The translations under genes were made by a program, and so were the position numbers. Positions 1 to 12,250 of a stretch of DNA of 64,000 nt are shown piece by piece. Below the pieces are notes generated by a model, which saw only the letters and a program-made list of their open reading frames with translations, ran no database searches and was not told the origin of the DNA. Source of the stretch: Scenedesmus sp. ARA3 (taxonomy: Eukaryota; Chlorophyta; Chlorophyceae; Sphaeropleales; Scenedesmaceae). How positions within the stretch are numbered: position 1 is the stretch's first letter; each line of letters begins with the position of its first letter. The stretch covers positions 1-64,000 of the forward strand of contig RWJK01000920.1 of the NCBI GenBank assembly GCA_004335835.1, in the 5' to 3' direction.

Positions 1-53
<53 letters not shown>
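1..53. repeat. CAG triplet run at window edge
   Basis: An uninterrupted (CAG)n microsatellite begins at or before the window edge and breaks into CGG variants near 54-60. No gene context is visible to its left, so it cannot be placed in an intron or exon. Confidence 0.95.
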
Positions 54-54
<1 letters not shown>

Positions 55-885
55 GCAGCGGCGAACAAACACAGCAGGCAGCGATGGGCACCTGGTGAAC
101 GCGATGGGCACCTGGTGAAGAGTGGTGGTGTCTGAGCCAGGCATGAAGCCAGCTGAGCTGGACAAGCTGCACACAAACCTCATGTTGAGAAATTTGGTGC
201 AGTGTTGGCCATTGTCTGTATATCATTCGTGTTATAGAACCAGCTCAGCAGCTTGCAATATGTGCGAGTGATGTGCTGCAGCCTTTGGCTTACTGCACAC
301 TGTGCAGCTGCTACCTGGGATATGGGTGATGATCGTCAGGACTAGGCCTTGGACAGTTGCAAGCTGTTCATCTGACAAAGTCTAGGACCACAACATCTGG
401 CAGGCGTCAACAATGGTTGCAGATTTTCAATTTCAAGGGAGTTCTTGACAGTCATACTGCTGCCATTTTAGCTGCAGCAGCAGCATGCTGCGCAGCTGGT
501 GTCGCTGCTGCTGCAGTAGTGCTTGCTGTGCGCAGCGTACCTTGGCCCACTCTACTCGATGCACCTTCACTTTAGGGGAGTCGTTGACTGATGTTTCAAT
601 GTCGGCCTGCAGGTCTTCATTGTACTTTGGCACAGCAGGCGTCGAGGACATGCTGCTCAGCTGTGTTGGTTTTACCTGGTCGCTGTATCGCTGTGAGTAC
701 CTTCAACCGCGTTGCATTCCGCTATACGTTCGGTTTGTAGAAATCGGCATCAGCTCGCTCTGCAGCTGGTCAATACGAACGCTGCACTGTTCCGGACGTT
801 CGACACGGCCGATGTCCAACATTCAACTGCTGTTGTCACCAGCAATGAAGCAGCACACCCATAAAATCATTAAAAACGACGAAAT
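54..885. other. Downstream flank of GPN2, no gene seen
   Basis: About 0.8 kb follows the GPN2 stop in the sense (minus) direction. Short open frames exist on both strands, but none has family similarity, splice-consistent ends or convincing composition. It probably holds the GPN2 3' UTR and intergenic DNA. No TGTAA motif in GPN2 sense orientation was found close to the stop. Confidence 0.5.
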
Positions 886-3503
886 TCATCCCGGAGGTAG
901 CGCACCGGGCTGTTGAGGTATTCTCTCTAGCACCGAGCCGGCCATCAGGCTGTCCGGCAGTACTGCTGCCTTACTGCTGCCTGCTAACCCGCCTTTCGCT
1001 GCGGCTGCTGCTGCTGCAACTGTTTCTAACTGCTCGTCTTCCTCTGCATCTATGTATCTGTCCTGCAAGTTGGCTGCCAGCTCATCATCTGCTGCGCTGT
1101 GTGCTGCACCAACCAGCAGCTCCGCAGGGGCCCCCACAGGCGGCGCATCAAGCTTGGCATACACCGCACCATTGGCCTTGTCTACCAGCGCCAGCAGCTG
1201 CTTCATTGACGCCTGGTCCTGCGCAGCAAACAAGCAGGCAAGTACGCAGCATGATGCAGCACTTCTTAGTGAAGCTCCCGCCAGCCATGCCATGCCATGC
1301 CATGCCATGCTAGCGTGCGGCAGCAGCCAAAGAGCAGCTCACAAACCCAGCCCCAGAGCCCACCAGCACCAGGGACACCACATCTGCAGCCACACGCATG
1401 TTGACCGTGCCATGCACCGTTGCAGGCTGCCTCAGCCACCCCTGCAGCTTTAATGCAAGCAGCCCACCGCCGCACCTGCACTGCTAGTGGCGTGAAGCTC
1501 ACCAGCCCGTAGCCCTCAACCAGCATCAGGCAGCAACATGCACCCATGAATACACTACTACAATCAATTACACTACTACGCTGCCCTTATTTTCGCTGCA
1601 CCTGCACCGCCAGTGGCGTGAAGCCCACCAGGCCGTAGCCCTCCACCAGCTCGCACAGCCCCTTGCTCAGCTTGCGGTAGCGGGCACTGAAGGGCCCGCC
1701 GCCCATGGCTGCCAGCAGGTAGGACAGGTCCTGCACCTGCGTGTAGTACTCCAGGCTGAAGGCTGCAGTGTACACACAAAGCAGCAGCACGGCACGACAG
1801 CGGCAGGGCACAGTAGGTAGGTGCTGGTGTGCAGTGGTTGGTCAGGTCCTGCGTGTAGTACTCCAGGCTGAAGGCCGCAATGTGCACGCAAAGCAGCAGC
1901 AGGGCAAGGCAGGTAGGCGCTGGTGTGTAGCAGGTCCTGCACCTGCGTGTAGTACTCCAGGCTGAACGCTGCAAAAGTCAGTGCGGCAGGCAGGGGCAGT
2001 GCGGCAGGCAGGGGCAGGGCAGGGCACAGCAGGTGGTGGTGGGTTGAGGGCATGAAGCAGATGCACCTGTGTGTAGTACTCCAGGCTGAAGGCTGCATTG
2101 TGCACAGAAAGCAGCAGCAGCAGCAGCAGCAGCAACAAGGCACGTGGGTGCTGGTGTGTAGTGGTTGGTCACATGCATGCAGCAGCAGCAGCAGCAGCAG
2201 CAGAGGGTATCCACTCCTGACCAAAGGCCGGGAGCGGCGGTAGGGAAGCAGGGCAGGGCAGGGCAGGGCCCGGCCAGGCGATGTGGTGGCGGCGCTGCAT
2301 GTGGCGTCTTGGTAAGCAGCTGCATGTTAACCTCTGCTGGCACCCGCACAGGCGTGCGTGTCTAGCTTGCCGCGCCCTGCCGGTGTTGCGCTGCAGCCCA
2401 CAGCGCTGCTGCGCACAATCACAAACTGCACTCAACACCATTTCTCCTTACAGCTACTGCCTCTGCTGCTGCTGCTGCTGCTGCTGCCTGTTTAAACTGA
2501 GACACTTTCGCCCAGATGGCCGTACTGCGGCAGCACGACCATCTTAAACAGCACATTCACGCTTGGTACTGCAGACGGCATGTTGACATTCTACTTCTAC
2601 TTCCCAAGCTGGCTGCATTTCTACACCCTGTGCCGGCACGCATGCACATGGCACCAGATCCTGCATGCACATGGCACCAGATCCTGCATGCACATGGCAC
2701 CAGATCCTGCATGTGCTGTGCTGCAATGGTATGCACAGCTGCACCCAAGAGCTCAACACAGCTATTATATATACATCTTTTAGGACCAGCAAGTGGTGTT
2801 GTGCTCACCCAGCTCCCCATACTGCGGCACCAGGTCCACCTTGGACAGCACATTCACATGCGGCAGCTCCAGGTGCAGCATGGTGCTCAGCGACAGCAGC
2901 AGCGCGGAGATGTACCTGGGAGCATCATGTGACATGACAGCAGACAGGGGCGGAAAGGTGCGCAAGCAGGGGTGTGATACGCTGGTGAGCAGCAAACGGC
3001 AGGCGGCACAAACTTCATGCTAGGCGCTTGCAGCAGCATCAGCTGCGGAGTGATCTGATAGCATACGGCAAGCACATAGACCAAGAGTCACAGTACAGCC
3101 GCACTAAGCTTCGGCCACATGCAAGCCAAGCACGCCAGCCGTCCAGAGCAAACAACAGCTTCAGATGTGCACTTGCTCCCACAGCTGTGCTGCTGCTATG
3201 CAAGAAGCTGCCTGAAGTCCTTGTGCCTAGCCCTCTCTGCCACTCACTTGCTGGCGTCTGTGGCCAGGTGTGCGTCAATCAGGTGCACCGCAGCCAGCCT
3301 GTAGCCCCAGCCCCCTGCCTGCTGCCCCGCCAGTGCTGCCAGCAGCTGCTTGAAGCCCGTGTGCTGCGTGAACAGCTCCACCTGGCCTGGGCAGTCAATG
3401 AGCATGTAGGTGTTGCCTGAAGGGGCGGAGGGGGGGAGGCAGCGGCAGCCACACACATGCAGGTGTAGGTGGCAGACATGTTGATCAATTTGCAGCAGCA
3501 GCA

Positions 3504-3536
<33 letters not shown>

Positions 3537-3954
3537 TGTACGGTTTTGTGGGAGATGGCCACGGCAGTAAACACAGCTGTCTCAACTGTCCGACCAGACT
3601 GCAGCTGCATCATAGCGTGGCTGTGACCATCATGCCAACCAATGGTGTCTGTACTGGGACGCTTGCATGCCTCCGTCTGCATGTATGGCAGTGCAGGCAT
3701 GCCTTGAAGCAGCAATGTTCCGGCGTTGCTGCTTCGTTGACACTGCTGCAACTGCCATTGCTGCTGAGTCTGCCACTGTCAACTTGTTGGCTTGCTGCGT
3801 TGCCTACTCTGCCTGCTGTGACAGTTGACTGCCTGTGAAATGTACAGCAGCAGCAGCAGCACTGGCTGCCGCCCACTCACTGTCTTCCAGGGGCTGCAGT
3901 TTTTCCTTGAGCCAGTCCAAGTTGGCTGCCAGGTACTCCATGCAGTACAGCATG

Positions 3955-4046
<92 letters not shown>

Positions 4047-4575
4047 GCACACCTTGACGAACAACCAGCAGCAGCAGCAACAGCAGCAGCAGCTGCAGTT
4101 GCAGACACTTGGACTCCACTGTGCTGGCTCAGCAGACAATGGCTGGTGTGTGCAGCAGGTGCCTGCTGCAGCATGCATGCCAGCGCAGGCAGACGCCTGG
4201 CCTGGTGCAGGATGCACTATGCCCTTTAGCTTAACATACACACAGAGAAACTTCATACCCTGCATTCTGACCACCACTACTGCGATGCATCTCCAGGCAG
4301 CAGTGCCAGTCAGCTCTTGATAGTGCAATGTCACTGCCTAGCCTGGCCAAGTGCTCACCGCCATTTGGCCCCAGCTGCAGCTCTTCCATTACTGTGTCCA
4401 GGCACACCAGCTCTGCAACGTCGACTTCTGGCGTGTATGGTAGTACGTCATTTGCGGGATCCAAGTTGACGATAGCTACACGCCGGCCCAGTGCTGATAA
4501 GTACTGCTGCATGCCATGGCAGTAGGTTGTCTTGCCGCTGCCAGGGGGCCCGATCACGAGCTGCCCGAACACCAT
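886..4575 (-). CDS. GPN2: GPN-loop GTPase 2 (GPN2)
   Basis: Small GTPase of the GPN family, which in other eukaryotes helps assemble or import RNA polymerase II and III in the cytoplasm. Six exons join in phase: 4359-4575, 3881-3955, 3248-3416, 2809-2915, 1602-1762 and 886-1218, giving 353 residues (human GPN2 has about 310). Visible motifs are the P-loop [10 protein letters not shown] at residues 9-18, the defining GPN loop (LGPNGG) across the exon 1/2 junction, G3 DCPGQVE, and the NKxD-like LSKVDLV. The segment FSLEYYTQ and the C-terminal VDKANG also match the family. The start lies just before the P-loop, as is usual. The C-terminus is Ala-rich and longer than in animals. Introns 4 and 5 contain copies of exon 5 ends, described separately. 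The minus-strand neighbour upstream is RPL10. Confidence 0.93.
1285..1310. repeat. CCATG pentanucleotide microsatellite
   Basis: About five tandem CCATG units lie in GPN2 intron 5, just upstream (sense) of the last exon. Simple slippage repeat. Confidence 0.9.
1472..1533 (-). repeat. Relict copy of GPN2 exon 5 3' end plus donor
   Basis: On the minus strand this segment reads [16 protein letters not shown] followed by a GTGCGG donor. It closely matches the end of true exon 5 ([16 protein letters not shown], donor at 1601/1600), which lies just upstream in the sense direction. It sits inside intron 5. The copy still has an intact donor and could act as a decoy 5' splice site. Confidence 0.85.
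1719..2165 (-). repeat. Tandem copies of GPN2 exon 5 5' end plus acceptor
   Basis: The start of true exon 5 (acceptor at 1764/1763, encoding [10 protein letters not shown]) is repeated three more times upstream in the sense direction, near 1853-1930, 1947-1982 and 2073-2115. Flanks of the form CAGGTCCTGCACCTGCGTG and an AGCAGCAG-rich tail are shared. Two copies keep the acceptor AG; the copy near 1880 has CG instead. The correct phase and the continuation into [10 protein letters not shown] identify 1762 as the functional exon start. Confidence 0.85.
2639..2712. repeat. 24-bp tandem repeat, three copies
   Basis: Three near-identical units built on CATGCACATGGCACCAGATC lie in GPN2 intron 4. 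No coding or splicing role is apparent. Confidence 0.95.
3958..4045. repeat. Long CAG run abutting GPN2 exon 2 acceptor
   Basis: About 29 CAG units on the plus strand read as CTG on the GPN2 sense strand and end directly at the exon 2 acceptor (AG at 3957/3956). The run takes the place of the polypyrimidine tract. A second, shorter run (about 3492-3537) lies upstream of exon 3 in the same orientation. Confidence 0.95.
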
Positions 4576-5307
4576 TGCAGGTTTTACTCGTCAAGCATAT
4601 CGTTTGTGACCCGTGTGCTGTAAGCTTGGCTGCGAGGACGTCGGGAACGTGTGCAAAGTTGAGTGCCGAAGTTACGTGTGATGATGCCTTTTCTGCTGTT
4701 CAAACGGTGATTGATAAACGAGAGTGGTTGACTTGTGACGTGGTTGTAACGGCATAGGACGGGGGTATAATCCATCTGCTGACAGAGCCAGGGCTCATGT
4801 TCCAGGCCACTGTCACTGACAATCAGTCGTTTTGACGTTCAGCTGTTTATCACCTACTTGGGTTGCTGAGGCAGCATGAGGTCAACTTGCAGAATTGACA
4901 CTGCATACATTTCCGCCCACATCAACTGCGCTGCACTCATCTGTAGGAAACTGCCTTGAGAGCCTCAACCATCAACTGCTGCGACTATTTGGTGCACCGC
5001 CACCACCACTTATGATGCTGCTAAGAATCAAGACGGAACCAGGCAGCGAGCATAGACAGTTACACACGCGCCGCAGCACCACCTGCCTGCTGCGGGCGCC
5101 TGCAAGCAGTCACTAACACACCCCGCCGCAGCTGCATGGTCAGCAGCACACCAGCTACTCCAGCTGCTGCTGCTGCCCATTGCTGCCTGCCACTGCCACC
5201 ACTTGCGTTGCTACGCAGCCGCAGCCACTGCTGCTTGCTCTGCTGGTAGCGCCGCAACCTCTTCCCTCCGCCAGCCGATCGCCGCCCGCTGCTGCTGCAG
5301 CTGCTGC
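4576..5307. other. Intergenic RPL10 3' flank and GPN2 upstream region
   Basis: This holds the downstream flank of RPL10 and the upstream region of GPN2, both on the minus strand. No credible coding region was seen. A TGTAA motif in RPL10 sense is annotated separately. The GPN2 promoter must lie here, but no distinct box was recognised. Confidence 0.5.
5060..5064 (-). terminator. Possible TGTAA polyadenylation signal of RPL10
   Basis: TGTAA, the usual green-algal polyadenylation signal, occurs on the minus strand about 245 nt past the RPL10 stop. A pentamer this short can occur by chance, so this is a plausible assignment only. Confidence 0.4.
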
Positions 5308-8169
5308 TTACTCGGCGTGGTTGGGGATCTTGTGGATGCGTGCGGGGGTGGCAAACAGGTTGCCGGCCTCGCGGTCAGCCACGGCACCACGGCAGCCCAG
5401 CAGCTGCAGCACAGAAGCAAGGTGATAAGCCAGGAGGGGGCGGCAGACAGCAGCGGAAGGGTCAGCCGCTGACTGTAGGAGCTATCACAAAGTAGAGACG
5501 CTACCAACACAGCCAGCAGCAGTGCCGGCTGCTACCCGGTCCCCGCACCTGTGCGTGCACATACTTGGCGTTTTGCTGCGTTTTGCTGCTCACATACCAA
5601 ATAGCTGCAATCCGACGTGCCCTATCGCAGGAAGCACCTGCGAATACAGCCAGCCAGCAAGCGTCTACCACAGCCGCCACCCACCTGTGCGTGCACGCCA
5701 GCGCTGACCAGGCGGCCCTCCTTCTTCCACTGGATGTAGTCGTCGCGGGAGTAGGGGGTGAAGCCCCTGCGGGTGGTGAACAGGAGGGGAGGGGGAGGAC
5801 AAGGGAGACACAAGGAGAGGGTTGAGGGTTGAGCAAGAGCAGTTGAAACCAGTGAGCAGAAGTGAGCTGCACATATTCTGCATGCACCAGGTACTGAGCT
5901 GCCAGACACACCTCGGCAGCGTGACAGCGCCTGCACTGCTGCGCACTGCTGCTTGCCACCGCTGCCTGCCAGATGCAGCCAGACCTCGCCAGAACACCTA
6001 GCCTGCCCTGTGACTTCTCATGCATCAACAAAGATGCCGCAGTTGCTGGCTGATTGGTGAACTGCTGCTGAGCACACAGCCCCAGCCCGCTCACCAGTTC
6101 CTGCTGGCCACCACCTTCTGGCGCCCGGGGAACTTGAACTTGGCACGGCGCAGCGCCTCAGCGGCCTGGCGCACACAGCAAGGGAGAGGCAACACAGTGT
6201 GGGCGAGCAGGCAGGTGAAGGTAGGTTAAGGATGAAGGTAGGTTCAGGTAGGTTAAAGAAGCAGCTGGGGGGCCGAATGGCACATGATAATGAAAACGCA
6301 GTAAGAGATTAGGCTGAGGCATATCTTGAGCAGGAGGAGTCGCGCAGGTCCCGCCTGCACTGCGCATCTCCTGCGCTGCTGCACCACGTCCCATGCCCAG
6401 CTGCTGGCCCCTGCCCCAAACTGCCGCAGCTCCAAGCACTCACCACTGCGGCGTGGTTGTCCTTGCAGCGGATGCTGAGCAGGATCTGGCCGATCTGCAC
6501 GCGCGCGCACACGCCCTGGGGCTTGCCGAACGCGCCGCGCATGCCCGTCTGGAGCCTATCAGCTCCAGCGCAGGAAAGCATCTTGTTGATGCGCAGCACG
6601 TGGAAGGGGTGCACGCGCACACGCAGGTGGAAGGCCTCCTTGCCCGCAAACTTGGTCATGTACTTGTTGCCCGCAATGCGCGCCGCCTCCAGCGCCTCAC
6701 TGCTCACGTTCTCCTTCTCCCAACTGCGGGGAGCAGGAGAGGCGGAGTAGTAAAAAAGGCAGGCAGGCAGCAAGGTGCAGGGCAGCAGCAGGGAAGAGGT
6801 ACAGCGTGAGGTCAGAGCGGGCCAACAATAACAGCTGAGGTGCTGAGTGCGCAATGTTGGGTGGTGCGTGCAACCTCATGCCAAAAGGACTGGTGCCAAA
6901 GCATGGCAGCAGGGATGCAGCAACACGCCCCCCAGCACGGCTGTCAGCTGCCTGCAGACAGCGCGCCCAGCCGCTGCTGTGCCTGACAACCTGCTGCTGG
7001 CACTACACCCTCGGCTGCCTGCTGCAAGGGCTGCTGCAGCACACGCCTGTGCTATCTCGTTGCCTGCGTGTAGCGAGTTGCATTTGCATGGGCCTATGGC
7101 AGCTGCTCAGATGACAACTGTGCATGCACTGCAACAGGTCGGACATGTGCTGGTGCTTGCGCTGCTGGTGCTACTGATGCTGAAACAGCTGCTCTTCAAG
7201 CTGTGGTGGCTTGCCTGCCGCAGCTTTTGATGCTGCTCCTGCTGTTGCTGGTGGTGGTGGTGGTGGTCTGCCGTCGCTGCCACGCTGCTGCTGCCGATCG
7301 TGCATGGTGCTGCTGGTGCCCGCAGCAGCTGCTCCTGCTCACACTGTATGCTATCACTATGGTTGCTACATTGTTACAGTGATGTGCAATGAGAAGCAGA
7401 CTTGTCACAGCAGCTGTCAAGTGCACATCCGACGCCGACGCCGGAAGTGCACTAGTCAGCTGCTGTGACAAGTCTGCTTCTCATTGCACATAACTGTAAC
7501 AAAGTAGCAACCGGATGTTTCACCGCCAGGTGGCATGGCAAGTCTGCAAGCTGCTGCAGCACCGACATTCGCTGTACCTGCCACACTCATAATGCCTGCT
7601 GCAAGGCACCCAGCTGCTTGCAAGCGCGACTGTTGTGGCGCTGAGCAGTAGCATGCATGGCAACTGCTGCGCATGCTACACCATGCTGGTGTCCCTGCTG
7701 CTGCCAGCATGCACAGCCACACGCCCTGGCTGCAAAGCACAGGCCAGCCAGCTGCAGTGTCTCCTGAAGCCGTCCTTTGCTCCGGCAAACTCGATGCTGC
7801 TAAGCTCCTGCTACTGTATCGGCCTGCTGCTGTGTGGCCGGCGGACTGGTTGCTGCTGCTGCACAACCACCTCCGCAAGCATGTCCTTGCCCCTGCACTT
7901 GCCCAAACGATGGAAAAACAATATACGCACCTGACCAAGTGGACACAGTGGGGGAACATGTCCACATCGGACCTCTTCATGCCCACATCATAGATGCGAA
8001 TCTTGGGGTCGGGCACACCACGGCAGTAGCGTGACTTGGGGTAAGGCTTGCCCTTACTCTGGCGGTAGCAACGTGCTGGACCTGCAAAATCAACCGCAAG
8101 CCATCAGGAGGCCAGTCCAGGCATCACAGTCGCCGCCCAGAGCAGCACCCAGCACTCACGTCTGCCCAT
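5308..8169 (-). CDS. RPL10: Large ribosomal subunit protein L10 (uL16, QM)
   Basis: Cytosolic ribosomal protein uL16 of the 60S subunit, whose loop reaches toward the P site. Six exons join in phase: 8160-8169, 7931-8081, 6444-6723, 6095-6165, 5685-5766 and 5308-5403, giving 229 residues (human 214). The product starts MGRRPARCYR, contains [45 protein letters not shown] and [12 protein letters not shown], and ends with a plant-like [18 protein letters not shown] tail. Exon 1 is only 10 nt (ATG plus seven), the same split after MGRR known in other eukaryotes. Intron 2 (about 1.2 kb) carries a long hairpin. The stop TAA at 5310-5308 is followed by a CAG-type run. Confidence 0.96.
7361..7512. 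repeat. Near-perfect 66-bp inverted repeat (hairpin)
   Basis: Arms 7361-7426 and 7447-7512 pair at 62 of 66 positions around a 20-nt loop (7427-7446). The element lies inside RPL10 intron 2. The ends are GGTTGCTAC and GTAGCAACC. No target-site duplication is evident. It could be a small MITE-like element or a precursor of small RNAs; the sequence alone does not decide. Confidence 0.9.
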
Positions 8170-11100
8170 CTTGACGAGAGCCCCTTGGCAGCAGGCTCAA
8201 ACACAGAAGAGATCGATCTGTGCTGCCAGGAGACTGTATATCGGCGCTGGTGAGTAGGGAACAGCAGCGAGTTTGGCTAAACCCGAAGCTGCGGCCAACA
8301 GGCTCCGCCTGAAAGGCCTTTGAAGTTAAGCGTGAAAACGAGTTTAGTCAGAAAGCAAGATTTTGGAACTGCGCGCTGGCTGCTCTAGCGGAATCGCTTT
8401 CTTCAGTGAAACTGCTGAGCAAGCTTTGCTGGCAAGTGCAACTTGCTGTGTTGCACTGATCTTACATATGATGCCTGCTCCCTTGAAACATGCTATCGAC
8501 TCAAAATGGATGGCTGCCTGAAGGCAGCCACTCCCTCATCCTGTTGTCAGCTCCAGCACCTGTAGATGCTGCTGTTGGTGCGGGTGGTTCTTAGAGGAGC
8601 CTCTGTGCTGCCTGGAGCACGTGCTGCCTGCGACGAGGCCTACATCCTATGGTGTGTTTGAGTTGAATGCGTTTAGAAGCGCATTATCCATCGCACAGCT
8701 GGTACTCTTGGTGACAGCCATGCCCGGCACTACTGCATGGCATGGCAGCTTGGCCAGGCAAGTTTGGTAACAGAAGCAAGGGACTATGCTACACAGCCCC
8801 TCAATCAGACACTATCTGATGCGTACTCCGCCAATGGTTGCACAGCACTGGGGCCGCTGCATGGGTGTGCAAGCATCCACGGCTGTGCCCAAGCATGCTG
8901 TAGCATGCTGGGTCAGCCTAACAGTGCGTGCAGGCAGTGCTGTGATTGGCAGGCGTGATGAGCTGCATCCGCTAGTTCAGACTGCTTGCTACTTTGGCAT
9001 GTGTGTTTGGATCCTGCTGTTACTTGCTGGCGATGACAAACAGGCAGCAGGTGCCCCTTGCACTGCAGCCGCATGTGCACCTGTCAGATTTCCTTGCAGA
9101 TCTTGAGCTCGTGTTTTGACTGCTGTCAGACGCAATATCGTGCTGATGGTCACCAGTACTCACTGCAGGAAGCAACGCAAAATGTTACAACTTGTTCTCT
9201 GTGCCACTACCGCACCGCACAGCCTGCTGACGCAGTGTGAAGTACACAGTAGCAACAGTATGCTGCGCATTGCCGATCCAATCTCCAGCAGCAGTCCCGC
9301 TGCAATTGAGTGTGCAACACCTGCCAGCAGCTGTTGATAACACTTAGGCCCACCCAGGCCATGTGACCCGTCAAGCTAATTGGCCGATACAGCAGATACT
9401 TCCTGTCATAGGCCAGGAAACCTTCAAAGGACATGTGCCAATTGCGCCACCTGCCAGCATGCCTGGCACCACCAAATGGCAATAAATGCACTTTCTTACA
9501 ATAAATGTCAGCATGCATCACCCCAGGGGATTGACTGCACCTCAAGCGATGTCTGTCATCTTTAAGCAGCTTGCGCAAATGGCTGCGTTCGCATCCCTGC
9601 CCGGCCAGAAGGCATAGCGCCACGCTGTTGTCGCAGCATATTGGCAGAACACCGCAAGTCGTGGTGTTCATTGCCCAGTCAACGACACACGCAGTAAATC
9701 CAACCCCTGCCTCTGCACACACACGCAACTTCAAACCTGGTCTCTGCACTTTCTCCACGGCCAGGCCCGCTGCAGCCATGAATTCAAGCCGTTGCATTTT
9801 GCAGCCCCAAGCAGCATACGGTGCAGTGCATGCGACGAGCCGCCGCATTTTTTTGTGTGTGAGCCGCCGCATCCACCATCCGTGCCACCCTGGTCACCCT
9901 CACATCATGGGTAACACCATGATCCAACTTCCACAGCCCATGTGCATAGCTGTATGCGGCCGCACACCAAGCTCCATTGGCCTCAGCATCACATGCACTG
10001 CAGCGAGCTGCAGCAAATGCATCCACCCAAACCATCATCATCAGCAGACACGGCTGCACGCATTTAAATTGTCTGCACAATTCAATTGCGTGCAGCGACC
10101 TCAACCAACACACGCAGCAGGTGTAGCCAGCTGCCATCTGACAACTGTCCATGCACCCACCAAGTCAGCAGGGCTGCCAGCCCAATCAGCGCAACTTTGC
10201 TGCATTGCTGCACACACACCTCTTTGCCCCTTGACATAATACATGCCACCACCACCTTGATTTCACACAAGATGCACACGGCCTAGGGCCATGCACGGTC
10301 ACCATGTGCTGCCACAAGTAAACATTTAACACCTGCGACATGTACACACAATAGTAGACACACATGCTCTGCAACCTAGTCAGCTCACACCATGTGCCAA
10401 GCAGCAACAGCTGGCTGCAAACAAGGCAGACATAGGGCAAACTTCTGCTTGCTCACGGCAAGCCACGTCCACTGGCTCTGTTGCATGTAGCTACGCATGG
10501 CAGCTACAGCAGCAAGAGGGCTTTCATTTGTTGCAGCCACGTCACCACAGTCATGCCAGCAATACTGCCAGCCGTTCAAATCCACCACCAACTGTCTGTC
10601 AGATAGTACACCAAACTACAGGCAGCCAAAGCGGCTGCTTTACACAGCACTGTGCGCCAGGCACAGTACCCTGCAGGCACGTCAGAAGGACCTGCCTGCG
10701 CCACTCTGCACGCTGCAACACACACAAACTGCAGTGAGCAGCAAAGCCTCCTCACCGCCCTTCGAAACAAGACCAACAACGATACGCTGATGACACCAGT
10801 TCTCATCGCTCAAGTTGGCTGGAAAATACTCAGGTATACCAAGCAAAGGTAACACACACTCTCACTGTAACAACACACACCATGCTGAAATCTCCATGTT
10901 AACACCAGCAGACAATCGACGTACCCGATACACAGCACACACACGTTTCATTGTGTTGTCAGACACACACACGAATTGTCACACAACACACAGCCATGAG
11001 CGCTGTGTGGCGCCCACCAACTCCCATGTTGTCAGCAGCAGCTTGGCGAGCTCGCATGGACTTCCAAACCCATTCTGTTTTTGCAGCGCATTCACAGCGC

Positions 11101-11440
11101 ATGAAAAGGCCATATGTTTTTTGGTAGTAAGCCGCACTCTCAACCAGCCGGCTGGCTGATCCTTGCAGGCTGACAGGAAACAGCACCTACTGGTGCTTGA
11201 GAAGGCACTCACAGGATACATTAGGCATGGCACATGCACAAGATACACACGTGCAGCCCAGCAGGGGTACACCACGCAAGCAGACCCATAAGCGCTTGAA
11301 GTCATTCATAAACACAGTCTTCACAGCAAAGCTGGTGATCTGTTTTTGGTCTGCACTGGTGTGCAGAAGCTGATGGTCAACGGGCTTAGCAACCAGGCGG
11401 CTCTGTGCTCATGATAGAAACAAACAAGTGAAAAGCAGCA

Positions 11441-11480
11441 AGAGCAGACCAAACAAAAACCGGTTGCTCAATGCATGCTA
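11441..11480. repeat. Dispersed direct repeat, copy 1
   Basis: A segment with AGCAGACCAAACAAAAAC followed by CGGTTGCT and ATGCATGCTA recurs at 12216-12250 in the same orientation with few changes. Both copies are in the gene-poor stretch. Confidence 0.8.
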
Positions 11481-12215
11481 TCAGGCCTTGATATCCCTCA
11501 CGCTCAATAGTAGGACCGGGTCGGCAGGTGTTGAACACAAAAACAGCTGCAGTGTACAGGCCAAACAGCCACGCTTCCTCACTTTATCTGTCAGCAAGGC
11601 AGCCCAAGGCTGCAGCAGCCACTAGACCTGTGCTGCCACATCATGCAGGCATCAACAGAAAAGGAGTTGCAGGCCAACCTTGCGCCCAGCCAAACATCAA
11701 TACGTAGATGCTGGCAGCTTTGTGCCAAGCAATGCACCCTCCACCGCCAACACCGACAGCAGCAGATAACAGGCAGCCGTTACAGGACCAGACTGCACTG
11801 TAAGACAAGCAATGGCACAGCTGGCAGCGTGAACAGCATCGCTGACATGGATGATGCCCAGCTGCTACTCGGTGCCACAGAGGCTCACAATGTGAGCCAA
11901 CTGTCCAACCGCAGCAACAACATGCTGCTGTTTGATTATGACGTTCAAGACTCATATTCAAAAGTCTGCACATGCATGCAACTCATGTTCAAGCACATCA
12001 TCTGCAGAAGCCAGCCAGATAAAAAACAAGGCTGCTCGCTGCGTGGTAGATACTACCCATCACCAGCATAAGCAAGATACGCACAAGCATAGTACCAAAG
12101 TGTTACTACCCATGAGCAAAGCAAGCCACACAAAGTGTGTGGCTGCTTGCTGTGCATGCGTCAGCCAGCCACCCACCACTGACCATGGTCCAGCGAGTGT
12201 CATTTTTTTGTGCAT

Positions 12216-12250
12216 GAGCAGACCAAACAAAAACAGGTTGCTGCATGCTA
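12216..12250. repeat. Dispersed direct repeat, copy 2
   Basis: Second copy of the 11441-11480 repeat. It is preceded by a CATTTTTTTGTG run that also occurs near 9846, which suggests scattered duplication within this region. Confidence 0.8.

Noticed and set aside
3958..4045. Poly-Gln, poly-Ala or poly-Ser proteins read through triplet runs
   Set aside because: Every frame of a CAG run is open, so such frames are uninformative. Here the run is intronic in GPN2.
7361..7512. snoRNA in the RPL10 intron
   Set aside because: Ribosomal-protein introns often host snoRNAs, but the element is a near-perfect long hairpin without evident C/D or H/ACA boxes.
9207..10239. Two overlapping opposed frames of about 220 codons (9207-9872 minus and 9571-10239 plus)
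   Set aside because: Neither has a recognisable motif, domain-like composition or splice-consistent partner. The region is compositionally skewed, which favours long chance frames.
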